Shown: positions 47,402 through 56,442 of the stretch, piece after piece
Numbering within the stretch: the stretch's first letter is position 1
Layout: every line of letters begins with the position of its first letter
Assembly (NCBI RefSeq): GCF_033954835.1
Contig: NZ_CP121471.1
Coordinates: forward strand, 1,116,001 to 1,180,000
Origin: Thiorhodovibrio frisius
GTDB lineage: Bacteria > Pseudomonadota > Gammaproteobacteria > Chromatiales > Chromatiaceae
DNA length: 64,000 nucleotides
Direction: 5' to 3'
Notes under the pieces: generated by a model
Databases searched by the model: none
Seen by the model: only the letters and a program-made list of their open reading frames with translations
What the model was told of the DNA's origin: nothing
Program-made: the position numbers and the translations under genes

Positions 47402-47602
47402 AATTATTGATCAAGTGTAGCATCACCCATGACGATCCGCACCTTAGCCGAAAGGCTTTTGAGCTCGTTCTGCCCGAATGTCGCCCGGTTCGGTCTTTAG
47501 GTAAACTCTCAGCCTCCCGGGCAGCAAAGAATAAGGGAGCCCTCTGCACGGGCGAGCTGCGCGAAAAAGGGCTTGGGCATTGACCAATGGAGGAAACCAA
47601 CC

Positions 47603-47908
47603 ATGTCAACCATTTCGCTTCAGGAGGCTCGGGCGACGCTGCCGGGTCTCCTCCACCATTTGATGCCCGGCGAGGAGGTTAGGATCATCGAGAATGGTCG
47701 GATCCTTGGCCGCTTGTTGCCGGGTGAGGCGCCGTCTGTCAAGCAGCCTCGATCACTGGACTCAACGAAAGCATCCGACGCTGATATGGTGCCAGACTCC
47801 GGCGCCACAAACCGTCTGCGTCCGCCTCCTGGCCTTGGGAAGGGGTACATCACCATTGTCGCGGACGACGATGAATATCTCACCGATTTCGCGGACTATA
47901 TGCCGTGA
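47603..47908 (+). CDS. Phd/YefM-family antitoxin, orphaned
   Basis: A 101-residue protein. The Phd-type N-terminus MSTISLQEARATLPGLLHHL is followed by EEVRIIENGRILGRLLP. The second half is less conserved and ends ADDDEYLTDFADYMP. A strong GGAGG site lies 10 nt before the ATG. Its stop overlaps a GTG that starts the next frame, as in Phd-PIN pairs, but that toxin is truncated (next entry). It may now act on another toxin or simply persist. Confidence 0.82.
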   Translation: MSTISLQEARATLPGLLHHLMPGEEVRIIENGRILGRLLPGEAPSVKQPRSLDSTKASDADMVPDSGATNRLRPPPGLGKGYITIVADDDEYLTDFADYMP

Positions 47909-47961
47909 GGCTATTGCTGGATACTCGCGCGATGTATTGGTCCTTTAGGCCGTTTCTGTAG
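47905..47961 (+). pseudogene. 18-codon stub of a PIN-domain toxin
   Basis: GTG-initiated frame VRLLLDTRAMYWSFRPFL and stop. RLLLDT(H)A is the invariant start of PIN toxins paired with Phd antitoxins. It overlaps the antitoxin stop by 3 nt in the normal coupled fashion, then loses homology after about 13 residues, ending right at the 3' end of the RND gene. The toxin body has been deleted. Confidence 0.75.
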
Positions 47962-50900
47962 TCAACCCGTCGCGTTACGAATCCACTCCACCCGCTTGCG
48001 CATCGCGCCGTAGTAGACCACCGGGATCACCACCAGCGTGAGCAAGGTGGAGACGAACAGGCCGAACAGCAACGACACCGCGAGTCCGGAGAAAATGGGA
48101 TCGCTGAGCAGGAACATGGCGCCGGCCATGGCGGAGATGGCGGTGAGCACGATGGGCTTGGCGCGCACTACCGCGGAGTTTACGACGGCTTCCTCGAACG
48201 GCATGCCATCGCGCACCGAGAGGTTGATGAAGTCAACGAGCAGGATGGAGTTGCGCACGATGATGCCGGCCAGGGCGATCATGCCGATCATGCTGGTGGC
48301 GGTGAACTGGGTGCCGAGCAGCGCATGTCCGGGCAGGATGCCGATGATGGTGAGCGGAATAGGCGCCATGATGATCAGTGGGACCAGGTAGCTGCGGAAC
48401 TGGCCCACCACCAGGAGATAAATCAGCACCAGTCCGACGCCATAGGCGAGTCCCATGTCGCGGAAGGTCTCGTAGGTGATCTGCCATTCGCCATCCCATT
48501 TGATGCTGAATTCATAGGGATTTTCTGGTGCATGGGTGTACCACTGTGTCAGCCCCAGGGAGTCGGTCAGGGCGCTGGCGATGGTGAACATGCCGTAGAG
48601 CGGGCTGTCGGCGCGACCGGCCATGTCGCCGGTTACATAGACCACCGGTAGCAGGTCTTTGTGATAGGCGCTCGCGCTGCGCTCGGTGTCGAGCACCGTG
48701 ACAATTTCCGACAGTGGCACCAGGTGGTCGTCCTGGGAGCGCACGCGCAGTGCCAGCACCTGGTCGAGATCGGCCTTATCGACCTCGGAATACTCGACGC
48801 GAATGGGCACCGCGTATTTCACATTGGCCCCGTGCAGGTAGCTCATGTCCTCGCCATCGAGCACCGTGGCCAGTGCCTCGGTGATGCTGCTCTGCGCCAC
48901 TCCGAGCCGTGCGGCCTTGGCGCGATCAACCACCAGCACCAGCTTGTCGGCCGGGTATTCGACCGAGTCATCGACATCGACGATGTCTGTCGTGCCCTCA
49001 AATTGCGCGCGCACCTGACGTGCGATCTCGATCTGTCCCGGGTATTCGATCCCATAGACCTCGGCGACCAGGGGCGCGAGCACCGGCGGGCCGGGCGGGA
49101 TCTCGACGATCTTGGCGTTGCCGCCTAAGCCCAGCGCGATCTCTTGCAGGGGTTCGCGCACCGCGAGCGCGATCTCATGACTGGCGCGCTCGCGATGCTC
49201 TTTATCCGTCAGATTGACCTGAATATCGCCTAGGTGCGCGCCCTCGCGCAGATAGTACTGGCGCACCAGACCATTGAAGTTAATGGGCGCCGCCGTGCCG
49301 GTGTAGACCTGATAATCGGTCACCTCGGGGACGCTTTCCAGATACTCGCCCATGGCGCCAAGCACCCGCGCGGTCTGCTCCAGACTGGTGCCCTCGGGCA
49401 TATCGAGCACCACCTGAAATTCGCTCTTGTTATCAAAGGGGAGCATTTTCAGAATCACCGCCTGGCTGACCACCAGAGACAGCGACAAGCCAATGAGCAC
49501 CAGAATGCCACCGAGCAACAGCCAGCGGTTGCGCTTGCCCTTGCCGCCGAGCAGAAAGGGGCTGATCAGTCGGTTGAACAGCCGTTGCAAGCGACTGTCT
49601 GGTCCTGTCTCGCTCGGGTGTTCCTGGTCGTTTGTGGGCAGTGCGCCAGAGGCGGTCGCGAACTTGGGCGCGAGGATCTTATAAGTCAGCCAGGGCGTGA
49701 ACACAAAGGCCACCACCTGGGAAATCAACATGCCAATGGACGCATTGATGGGGATGGGGGTCATGTAGGGCCCCATCAGGCCGCTGACGAAGGCCATGGG
49801 CAGCAGGGCGGCAATGACCGTGAAGGTGGCCAGAATGGTGGGATTGCCGACCTCATCGACCGCGCGCGGGATGGCTTCGAGCAGCTTTTTCCCTCCCATG
49901 GCCAGATGGCGGTGGATGTTTTCCACCACCACGATGGCATCGTCGACCAAAATTCCGATGGAAAAAATCAGCGCGAACAGCGACACCCGGTTGAGCGTGA
50001 AGCCCCAGGCCCAGGAGGCGAAGAGCGTCAGCGACAGGGTGACAATGACCGCAGCTCCGACAATCAGCCCCTCACGCCAGCCCAGCGCGAGCATCACCAG
50101 AGCGACCACTGAGAGTGTCGCAAAGATCAATTCATGGATCAGCCGACTGGCCTTGGCATCGGCGGTGTCGCCATAGTCGCGGGTGATCAGCACCTCGACG
50201 CCTTCGGGGATGAAGGTGCCCTGCAGTTGCTCGAAGCGCTCGGTGACCGCCTCGGCGATCTGCACGGCATTGGTGCCCGCCTGCTTGGCCAGGGCGATGG
50301 TCACCGCCGGCGTGGTGCCGGCCAGTTCCAGGTCGCGGCTCGCGGCATCCGGCCCGGCACCAAGCCACACATAGACGTCCGGGAAGGCCGGGCCACGCTC
50401 CACCTTGGCGACATCGCGCAAATAGACCGGGCGTCCCTCATGCAGGCCCACCACCAGATCGGCAATCTGCTCGGGGGAGGTCAGAAAGGTGCCGGCCTGG
50501 ACTTCGATCTCGCGATTGTCGGCGGTCACGGTGATGTCGTCGCGAATCAGATTATTGGCTTGAAGCGCGCGGCGCAGATCGCTTAAGTCAATCCCAAAGC
50601 CGGTGAGCGCCTGGGGATCGAGCAGCACATGCACGATCTGATCCGGCGCGCCAAGCGTGTAGATATCCCGGGTGCCTGGCACGCGCTTGAGTTCCTGCTC
50701 AATGGCATGGGCGACCTTGCCGAGTTCAAAGGCGCCAATATCAGGGTTCTGTGACCACAGGGTCGCGGTCACAATGGGCACATCGTCGATTCCCTTGGGC
50801 TTGACGATGGGCGAGCCGACGCCCAGATTGGGCGGCAGCCAGTCCTCATTAGCAAACACCTTGCTGAACAGGCGCACAATGGCCTGGGTGCGGTCCTCGC

Positions 50901-51219
50901 CCACCTCGAACTGCACCGTGATCACCGCCATGCCGGGGCGCGAGACCGAATAGACGTGCTTGATGCCTTTAATCTCCGAGAGCACCTGTTCGGCCGGTCC
51001 GGCCACCAAGTGCTCCACCTCGCTGACCGAGGCACCAGGGAAGGGAATAAACACATCGGCGAAGGTCACATTGATCTGCGGTTCTTCCTCGCGCGGAGTG
51101 ACCAGGATGGCGAAGAGTCCCAGCAGCAGACCAACCAGCGCCAACAGCGGGGTGATTTCGGTATTCTGAAAGCGGGCGGCGATGCGCCCGGACAGGCCGA
51201 GTTGCTCGGTGTCAGCCAT
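47962..51219 (-). CDS. RND-family efflux transporter inner-membrane subunit
   Basis: A 1085-residue AcrB/CusA-type proton antiporter with 12 predicted spans and two large periplasmic loops. DDAIVVVENIHRHL (TM4 Asp pair region), the ATFTVIAALLPMAFVSG motif and MIALAGIIVRNSILLVDFI are typical. It starts 8 nt inside the membrane-fusion gene end, so both form one operon. No outer-membrane channel gene is adjacent. Substrate unknown; the group includes drug and organic-compound pumps. Confidence 0.92.
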   Translation of the reverse strand: MADTEQLGLSGRIAARFQNTEITPLLALVGLLLGLFAILVTPREEEPQINVTFADVFIPFPGASVSEVEHLVAGPAEQVLSEIKGIKHVYSVSRPGMAVITVQFEVGEDRTQAIVRLFSKVFANEDWLPPNLGVGSPIVKPKGIDDVPIVTATLWSQNPDIGAFELGKVAHAIEQELKRVPGTRDIYTLGAPDQIVHVLLDPQALTGFGIDLSDLRRALQANNLIRDDITVTADNREIEVQAGTFLTSPEQIADLVVGLHEGRPVYLRDVAKVERGPAFPDVYVWLGAGPDAASRDLELAGTTPAVTIALAKQAGTNAVQIAEAVTERFEQLQGTFIPEGVEVLITRDYGDTADAKASRLIHELIFATLSVVALVMLALGWREGLIVGAAVIVTLSLTLFASWAWGFTLNRVSLFALIFSIGILVDDAIVVVENIHRHLAMGGKKLLEAIPRAVDEVGNPTILATFTVIAALLPMAFVSGLMGPYMTPIPINASIGMLISQVVAFVFTPWLTYKILAPKFATASGALPTNDQEHPSETGPDSRLQRLFNRLISPFLLGGKGKRNRWLLLGGILVLIGLSLSLVVSQAVILKMLPFDNKSEFQVVLDMPEGTSLEQTARVLGAMGEYLESVPEVTDYQVYTGTAAPINFNGLVRQYYLREGAHLGDIQVNLTDKEHRERASHEIALAVREPLQEIALGLGGNAKIVEIPPGPPVLAPLVAEVYGIEYPGQIEIARQVRAQFEGTTDIVDVDDSVEYPADKLVLVVDRAKAARLGVAQSSITEALATVLDGEDMSYLHGANVKYAVPIRVEYSEVDKADLDQVLALRVRSQDDHLVPLSEIVTVLDTERSASAYHKDLLPVVYVTGDMAGRADSPLYGMFTIASALTDSLGLTQWYTHAPENPYEFSIKWDGEWQITYETFRDMGLAYGVGLVLIYLLVVGQFRSYLVPLIIMAPIPLTIIGILPGHALLGTQFTATSMIGMIALAGIIVRNSILLVDFINLSVRDGMPFEEAVVNSAVVRAKPIVLTAISAMAGAMFLLSDPIFSGLAVSLLFGLFVSTLLTLVVIPVVYYGAMRKRVEWIRNATG

Positions 51220-52345
51220 GGTCCTCGCTCCTAGCCGCAGCCCGCGCCGCTGACTGATCCTTTAATGCCACCCCGGCGGCGATGGGATCGAGCGCCACTT
51301 GCTCGCCTTCGGTCAGGCCCGAGAGCACCCGCAGCGACCCATTGAGCCGACGCCCGACGCGAATCAGCCGGAAGCCGATGCGCCCCTTGTCATCCACCAC
51401 ATAGGTGCCGGTGACCTCGGAGCGATAGACCACGGCCTCGACGGGGATGGTCAGTTCGGTATCCTCGCCAGTCACAAAGACGGTCTTCACGAACATGCCG
51501 GGGAAGAGCCCCGGATGGTCGCCGGCCAGCGCCACTCGCACCTCAAAGCTGTTGGAGCCGGCCTCAGCGAAGGGGAACACCGTGATAGCGCCGGTCTCGA
51601 CCGGCTTGCCATCGGGCGCGAACACCCGCACCGCGCCCTGCTCGCGCACCGCCGGAATGACGCTTTGCGGCACATCGACACTGACCCGCAGCTTCTCCAG
51701 CGAGACGCCTGTCATGACCGGCTTGCCGGGACTGACCATTTCGCCGACCTCGACGAAGCGTTCGTTGACGATGCCGGAGTAAGGCGCCTTGATCAGAGTG
51801 TAGCCGAGCTGCTCCTGGGCTTGCTCCAGTGCGGCCTGGGTGGCCTCAAGTCTGGCCTGTGCACTTTTTAGCTCGGCAGCGGCCTTGTCCATCTCCGAGT
51901 CGGAGGCGGTTTTCTTTTGATACAAGCCCTTCACGCGCCTGTGCTCTTCGCGTGCCTGCTCCAGCTGGGCCACGGCGGCTTTCATCTCCGCCGCCGCCTG
52001 AGCGACCCGAGCGCGGTGCTCGGTGTCGCGCAGCCGGGCGATGACTGAGCCGCGCTCGACGAAATCGTCCACGTCGTAGAACATCTCCTCGACCAGTCCC
52101 TGGGTCTGAGCGGAGACCGTGGTGCGGTTGACCGCCTCCACCACGCCGTCGAGCCGGTATTCGCGCTCAACCTCGTGGTAGCTCACAGGGGCGGTTTCCA
52201 GCCCGGCGCCCCTGGCATCCACGCCGGTTGTATCCGCGCCGGTTGCTTTTGCGCCGCTTTCATCATCGCCGGCGATCGCGACGCCGGCCAGAACGGTCAG
52301 CGTCAGCACGCCGACCCCGTGGAAAATCGTCTTGACAATTCGCAT
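51212..52345 (-). CDS. RND efflux periplasmic adaptor (membrane-fusion) subunit
   Basis: A 377-residue adaptor. N-terminal hydrophobic signal/anchor (IFHGVGVLTLTVLAGVAIAG), lipoyl halves at about 60-80 and 165-195 flanking a coiled hairpin (about 95-160, EMKAAVAQLEQAREEHRRVK), then the beta-barrel and membrane-proximal domains. Start ATG at 52345 (MRIVKTIF) gives a normal signal region. First gene of the operon, downstream of the dyad at 52367-52382. Confidence 0.9.
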   Translation of the reverse strand: MRIVKTIFHGVGVLTLTVLAGVAIAGDDESGAKATGADTTGVDARGAGLETAPVSYHEVEREYRLDGVVEAVNRTTVSAQTQGLVEEMFYDVDDFVERGSVIARLRDTEHRARVAQAAAEMKAAVAQLEQAREEHRRVKGLYQKKTASDSEMDKAAAELKSAQARLEATQAALEQAQEQLGYTLIKAPYSGIVNERFVEVGEMVSPGKPVMTGVSLEKLRVSVDVPQSVIPAVREQGAVRVFAPDGKPVETGAITVFPFAEAGSNSFEVRVALAGDHPGLFPGMFVKTVFVTGEDTELTIPVEAVVYRSEVTGTYVVDDKGRIGFRLIRVGRRLNGSLRVLSGLTEGEQVALDPIAAGVALKDQSAARAAARSEDHG

Positions 52346-52366
52346 GATGGCTTGCCTGCTTAGAAC

Positions 52367-52382
52367 ATTAGATTTTTCTAAT
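52367..52382 (-). promoter_or_regulatory. Palindromic operator upstream of the RND operon
   Basis: ATTAGATTTTTCTAAT, a perfect 6-4-6 dyad, lies 21 nt before the adaptor start, within what should be the promoter. AT-rich dyads of this size are typical targets of ArsR- or MarR/TetR-family repressors. No regulator gene is next to it. Confidence 0.6.
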
Positions 52383-52452
52383 ATACGGTGATAGCCCGTC
52401 TTGTTCAAGGCGCTATACCGAAACCCCTAGAGATTTCAGCTTGTTCTGGGCC

Positions 52453-52554
52453 GGGTGACGGCCACGGGGGACGCCGTGAATACATCCCCATTTTCATCCA
52501 AGGAGGCTGCTTCCCGGCGGCGTCCTGCCGCCGAGACCCCCGTGGCCGTCACCC
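52453..52554. repeat. Palindromic interspersed element, copy 2
   Basis: Perfect 18-bp inverted ends, GGGTGACGGCCACGGGGG (52453-52470) and its complement (52537-52554), enclose 66 bp that include an inner CGGCGGCGTCCTGCCGCCG hairpin. Followed by AAAACCAATTTGCGAT as in copy 1. It occupies most of the 52409-52604 gap. Confidence 0.8.
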
Positions 52555-52604
52555 GACCCAAAACCAATTTGCGATCGGTATATCTGCTCTCACCCAAAAG
52601 CACA

Positions 52605-52916
52605 TCAGGCCAAGATGCCATCGTGCGGGTCGCTGCGATTGCTTTGAAGCAGGCGCTCGAAGTGCGCCGGATCGGTTTTGATCAAAGCCACATAGTCATC
52701 GAGCAGATGCATCCAATCCGGTCCGCCATGGACGCGAAATTGCGCCAGGGCCACCAGCAGCAACTTGGCAGCCGCGCGCAACTCGCGCTGATCACCGTCG
52801 CCATAGTGTTCGACCAGTTCGCGATACAGCGTCTCAACGCGCTCGATTGGCGAGGCGGCAGGTGACGCAGGAGATGTCGGATCGGTCAAGCGTGATGTCA
52901 GGTCAGAGAATTTCAT
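52605..52916 (-). CDS. Uncharacterised 103-residue protein
   Basis: Starts MKFSDLTSRLTDP at 52916 behind a GGAGA site; a longer frame upstream is not supported. The Ser/Pro-rich N-terminus is followed by three or four predicted helices (VETLYRELVEHYGDGDQREL, AAKLLLVALAQFRVH, DWMHLLDDYVALIKTDP). No family recognised. It stands alone, with 259 bp to the divergent HD-GYP gene in which I see no gene or clear promoter. Confidence 0.6.
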   Translation of the reverse strand: MKFSDLTSRLTDPTSPASPAASPIERVETLYRELVEHYGDGDQRELRAAAKLLLVALAQFRVHGGPDWMHLLDDYVALIKTDPAHFERLLQSNRSDPHDGILA

Positions 52917-53175
52917 GAGCGGAGAGTCTCCGGTGTGGGGCTTGGCAACTCGGACGGGGCTGATCGTGAACGGGGTCTGGCGGGCGCGGCCATGAGAACG
53001 AGGGTCTGGTTTCGAGCGCATCCGGCAAAGTAATCTGCTGCTTTGGTCACGTTTTCCATTGCGAAAAGTCAGCGGTCAGGGTGGTCGATAGACTATCCTT
53101 TAAAGCGACGGGTGCGCAGAAAAGATCATCGCAAATCAACATTCTCCCATTCCCCAGCTATCTCTCCATTATCCA

Positions 53176-54558
53176 ATGCCCCCAGCCATTGCCGCAGCCG
53201 GCTCAAAGCCCACCCATTCCGACCCGGCCATCTCGCGCCAGGCGCTGGTCGAACAACTCCGCACCTGGGAGTCCATTGTCAGCCGTTTGCCTGAAGCTGT
53301 CTGCATTACCGATGGTCGTGGCATCATTGAGTATGTCAACGCCGCTTTCGAGCAGCTTTTTGGCTACCCCGCAGCCGATCTCCTTGACGGCAACCTCGGC
53401 GTGCTAGACCTGCCCGAGAGCCATGATACTGATACTTGCGCGCTGCCTGGGTTTGACCACAAAGGCAGTTTGCCACCGCGCGACACAGTCGAAAGCTGGC
53501 AAGGCGACGTGGTCGCCCGGCATCGCGACGGACAGGCCATTCCGGTGCGTGTCAGCACCCTGCCGCGCCGCACAGAGACTGATCATGCCCAAGGCTTTGT
53601 CAGCATTTTTGTTGATATTAGCGAAACCAAACGCCGCGAACGCCAGCTTGACGAAATTATCCATCGCAACCCCGATGCGATTCTGATCACCGACGACAGC
53701 GGTTGCGTGCGTTTTGCCAACCCGGCCGCGCAGCGGCTGCTTGCGCGTGACGGGCGCGAACTCGAAGACTTCCCGCTCGGACTTACCTCGCAGAGTGGCG
53801 GTGGTGAAATCGACGTGCAACGGCCCTCGGGCGAATTGGTGCCGGTGGAGCTGCATGCGATGGAAACCACCTGGGAAAACCAGCGCGCCCATGTGCTCAC
53901 CCTGCGCGATCTGACCGACCGCCATTTGGCCGAACAGGAAAAACTTGCCAGCGCTGAGCGCATCCGCACCGCCCTAGTTCAGACCATCGAGGCCATCTCG
54001 CGCACGGTCGAGACCCGCGACCCTTACACCGCCGGTCATCAACGCCGCGTCGCGACACTCGGCCGTGAGATGGCGCTAGCCTTGGGGCTGGACCAGCACA
54101 TGGTCGATGGCGTCTACATGGGCGGCACTATCCATGACATCGGCAAGCTTTACATCCCGGCAGAAATCCTCAATCGGCCAGGCAAGCTCAACGACGCGGA
54201 GTTTATGCTGATTAAAACCCACTGCTCCGTTGGACGCGACATTATTGCCGGCATCGAATTTCCCTGGCCGCTGGCGGAAATGATCCACCAGCATCACGAG
54301 CGCATCGACGGCACCGGCTATCCGCGTGGGCTGCGCGGGGAGGAGATTCTGCTCCAGGCGCGCATCCTGTCCATTGCCGATGTGGTCGATGCAATGAGTT
54401 CCAGGCGTCCCTATCGCGAAGCCATGGGGCTGGATGCCGCATTGAAAGAAATTGCCCGCGGCGCCGGCACCATCTACGATCCAGAGGCCGCAGACGTCTG
54501 CATCCAGCTTTTTAAGAGCCATGGACTGCGCCTTGAGGACCTGGAACCGGCCACCTGA
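53176..54558 (+). CDS. PAS-PAS-HD-GYP phosphodiesterase
   Basis: A 460-residue cytoplasmic sensor: PAS (about 33-150), PAS (about 155-260) and HD-GYP (about 270-455). The metal/catalytic signatures are intact: GHQRRVATLGREM, GGTIHDIGKLYIP (HD) and HHERIDGTGYPRGL (GYP). It should hydrolyse c-di-GMP to pGpG/GMP. It stands alone. With the two GGDEF proteins it makes three c-di-GMP enzymes within 24 kb. Confidence 0.92.
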   Translation: MPPAIAAAGSKPTHSDPAISRQALVEQLRTWESIVSRLPEAVCITDGRGIIEYVNAAFEQLFGYPAADLLDGNLGVLDLPESHDTDTCALPGFDHKGSLPPRDTVESWQGDVVARHRDGQAIPVRVSTLPRRTETDHAQGFVSIFVDISETKRRERQLDEIIHRNPDAILITDDSGCVRFANPAAQRLLARDGRELEDFPLGLTSQSGGGEIDVQRPSGELVPVELHAMETTWENQRAHVLTLRDLTDRHLAEQEKLASAERIRTALVQTIEAISRTVETRDPYTAGHQRRVATLGREMALALGLDQHMVDGVYMGGTIHDIGKLYIPAEILNRPGKLNDAEFMLIKTHCSVGRDIIAGIEFPWPLAEMIHQHHERIDGTGYPRGLRGEEILLQARILSIADVVDAMSSRRPYREAMGLDAALKEIARGAGTIYDPEAADVCIQLFKSHGLRLEDLEPAT

Positions 54559-54660
54559 ACCCCTTGTGATTAGGGCCTGAATCAGGGCCTGAATCACAGT
54601 TGGCGCCCCATCGCCGGTCAATCGATCGGTTCATCAGACCAGGTTGGGCGTCGCGTTTGC

Positions 54661-54689
54661 TTGACAGTGGCGACGCCCGCACCTAGCAT
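54661..54689 (+). promoter_or_regulatory. Candidate promoter of ispB
   Basis: TTGACA (54661-54666), 17 nt, TAGCAT (54684-54689), 35 nt before the ispB ATG. The -35 is perfect and the -10 is 4 of 6. A 12-bp direct repeat (AGGGCCTGAATC) lies further up at about 54570-54593. Confidence 0.6.
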
Positions 54690-54724
54690 CCCTCGGGTTA
54701 TTTGCCACCAGCCCCTAAGCCTCA

Positions 54725-55693
54725 ATGGATCTTTCCAGTATTCGGGCTCCCGTAAGGGAGGACCTTGCCGCCGTCGATGCACTCATTTTGCGTCGCCTGC
54801 AATCCGACGTGGTGCTGATCAACCAGATTGGCCATTACATCGTTGGCAGCGGCGGCAAACGCCTGCGCCCACTCATCGTCCTGCTTGCCGCACGCGCCTG
54901 CGGTTATCAGAGTGACCGCCACATCGACATGGCGGCCATTGTCGAATTCATCCACACCGCTACCCTGCTGCACGACGACGTGGTCGACGGCTCCGAACTG
55001 CGCCGCAACCGCGAAACCGCCAACGCCGTCTGGGGCAATGAGGCCAGCGTGCTGGTGGGGGATTTTCTCTACTCGCGGGCCTTCGAGATGATGGTCGACG
55101 TCGGGCATATGCGCGTCATGGATGTGCTTGCCCACGCCACTAACCGCATCTCCGAAGGCGAAGTCCTGCAACTGCTGAACGCCCATGACCCGGACACCAC
55201 CGAGGCCCGTTACATGGAAGTCATCCAGCGCAAGACCGCCACCCTGTTCGAGGCCGGCGCACGCCTAGGTGCCGTGCTGGCCGATACTGCAAGCGAGACC
55301 GAAGGCGCCCTTGCCGCTTATGGCCTGCATCTGGGCATTGCCTTCCAACTGGTCGACGACGCACTCGACTACGGCTCCGATCAGGAAACCATCGGCAAAA
55401 ATATCGGCGACGACCTCGCCGAGGGCAAACCCACGCTGCCCGTCATTCGTGCCATGGAAGTCGGCAGCGAAGACCAGCGCAACATCCTGCGCCAAGCCAT
55501 CGAAACCGGCGGTCGTGAGCAAATCGACCAGGTCGGCGCGGCCATTGTCGCAACCCAGGCACTGGAGTATACTGCCGCGCTTGCGCAAAGCCACGCGCAG
55601 TCCGCCCGCGACGCGCTTGCCGTCTTGCCGGAGAGCGACTTCCGCCAATCGCTGCTGACCACAGCGGACTTTGCCGTCGGCCGGACCTATTAA
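54725..55693 (+). CDS. ispB: Octaprenyl diphosphate synthase
   Basis: A 322-residue trans-isoprenyl diphosphate synthase making the side chain of ubiquinone/menaquinone. The first Asp-rich motif is LLHDDVVDGSELRRN (about 82-96), the second QLVDDALDYGSDQETIGKN (about 211-229), and GGKRLRPLIVLL lies near residue 43. Full length. In many gammaproteobacteria ispB is next to rplU-rpmA, but here they are 36 kb apart. Confidence 0.94.
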   Translation: MDLSSIRAPVREDLAAVDALILRRLQSDVVLINQIGHYIVGSGGKRLRPLIVLLAARACGYQSDRHIDMAAIVEFIHTATLLHDDVVDGSELRRNRETANAVWGNEASVLVGDFLYSRAFEMMVDVGHMRVMDVLAHATNRISEGEVLQLLNAHDPDTTEARYMEVIQRKTATLFEAGARLGAVLADTASETEGALAAYGLHLGIAFQLVDDALDYGSDQETIGKNIGDDLAEGKPTLPVIRAMEVGSEDQRNILRQAIETGGREQIDQVGAAIVATQALEYTAALAQSHAQSARDALAVLPESDFRQSLLTTADFAVGRTY

Positions 55694-55741
55694 GCCGGAC
55701 TTGATTGACCCAATCAGCCGCGCACCAGTCAGCTGTGCATG

Positions 55742-55825
55742 AGCATCGCCAAAAGCAGCACCTATAGCATCGCCAAAAGCAGCACCTATAGCATCGCCAA
55801 CAGCATCGCCAACAGCGTCGCCAAT
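55742..55825. repeat. Short tandem repeat tract (24-bp and 12-bp units)
   Basis: Two exact 24-bp units (55742-55765 and 55766-55789, each starting AGCATCGCCAAAAGCAGCAC), followed by three 12-bp units AGCATCGCCAAC, AGCATCGCCAAC and AGCGTCGCCAAT. It lies between ispB and the tRNA gene. No protein use is evident. Confidence 0.9.
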
Positions 55826-55862
55826 AGCATGACAAGCCGCGCGGTTTTCGGATATCTACCAT

Positions 55863-55939
55863 CGGGGTGTAGCTCAGCCTGGTAGAGCACTGCCTTCGGG
55901 AGGCAGGGGCCGGAGGTTCGAATCCTCTCACCCCGACCA
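55863..55939 (+). tRNA. tRNA-Pro (CGG)
   Basis: A 77-nt cloverleaf: acceptor CGGGGTG/CACCCCG, D-arm GCTC...GAGC, anticodon stem CTGCC/GGCAG with loop TTCGGGA (anticodon CGG), T-loop TTCGAAT, discriminator A and encoded CCA. A hairpin terminator follows. Confidence 0.97.
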
Positions 55940-55961
55940 ATATTCTCAGAGACATACAGGA

Positions 55962-55982
55962 ACGGCCTTGAGCCGGTTTTTT
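55962..55982 (+). terminator. Intrinsic terminator after tRNA-Pro
   Basis: ACGGCCTTGAGCCGGTTTTTT: a short GC stem with a 5-nt loop followed by six T, 22 nt after the tRNA CCA end. Confidence 0.7.
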
Positions 55983-56136
55983 GTTGGGGTCGCACCGGGG
56001 TCACTAATTTTTCGGAACCCTGGGTGAATCGGCAGTGCTTGCCAGCCTTGCCGCGCGATGGTTATGTGAAACCGGAAGAGCGCCAGCCTGACAGTCGATC
56101 AAAGCTTGGATTGGTGTCGGTGAGCCAAGCGTGACG

Positions 56137-56442
56137 CTAAGCCATCACAGCGAGATCGACCAGCCCGAAGTCTGAGTCTGGGTCTTCAATCTGCTCTAGC
56201 GTCTCACCGCCATCTGTCACAACCGCGAGCCAGTCCCACAGGTTCGGGGCGTTGTCGATGTAGTCGAGTCATTCCTGCAAGCTGCTGGGTGGCATTGTCA
56301 GAATGCCCTTGTCATAGAGAATGCCACCAGTGCGGCTTGCTGCCTTGTCCGGGTCATCATCCTCGAGCTTCGCCAGGTGCTCTAGTAGCAGGACCGCCCG
56401 GCTGCCCGCCGGACAAGCAGGGAGCTTGGCGCATACCTGGCG
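56137..56442 (-). pseudogene. Degraded gene with in-frame TGA, unknown family
   Basis: On the minus strand a coding-like frame reads CAKLPACPAGSRAVLLLEHL, then KLEDDDPDKAASRTGGILYD and LTMPPSSLQE*LDYIDNAPN, to DFGLVDLAVMA. The single TGA at 56269-56271 stands where Trp would fit. The frame has no clear start; a TAA lies at 56443-56445. Acidic and Trp-rich; family not recognised. The rest of 55983-56630 shows no gene. Confidence 0.5.

Noticed and set aside
49234-50112. 292-codon plus-strand open frame inside the RND gene
   Set aside because: His/Gln/Gly-rich antisense shadow of a high-GC gene; no start context and no domain.
55443-55955. Minus-strand frame over the ispB end, repeats and tRNA
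   Set aside because: Its CCFWRCYR repeats simply translate the tandem repeat, and it crosses the tRNA gene.
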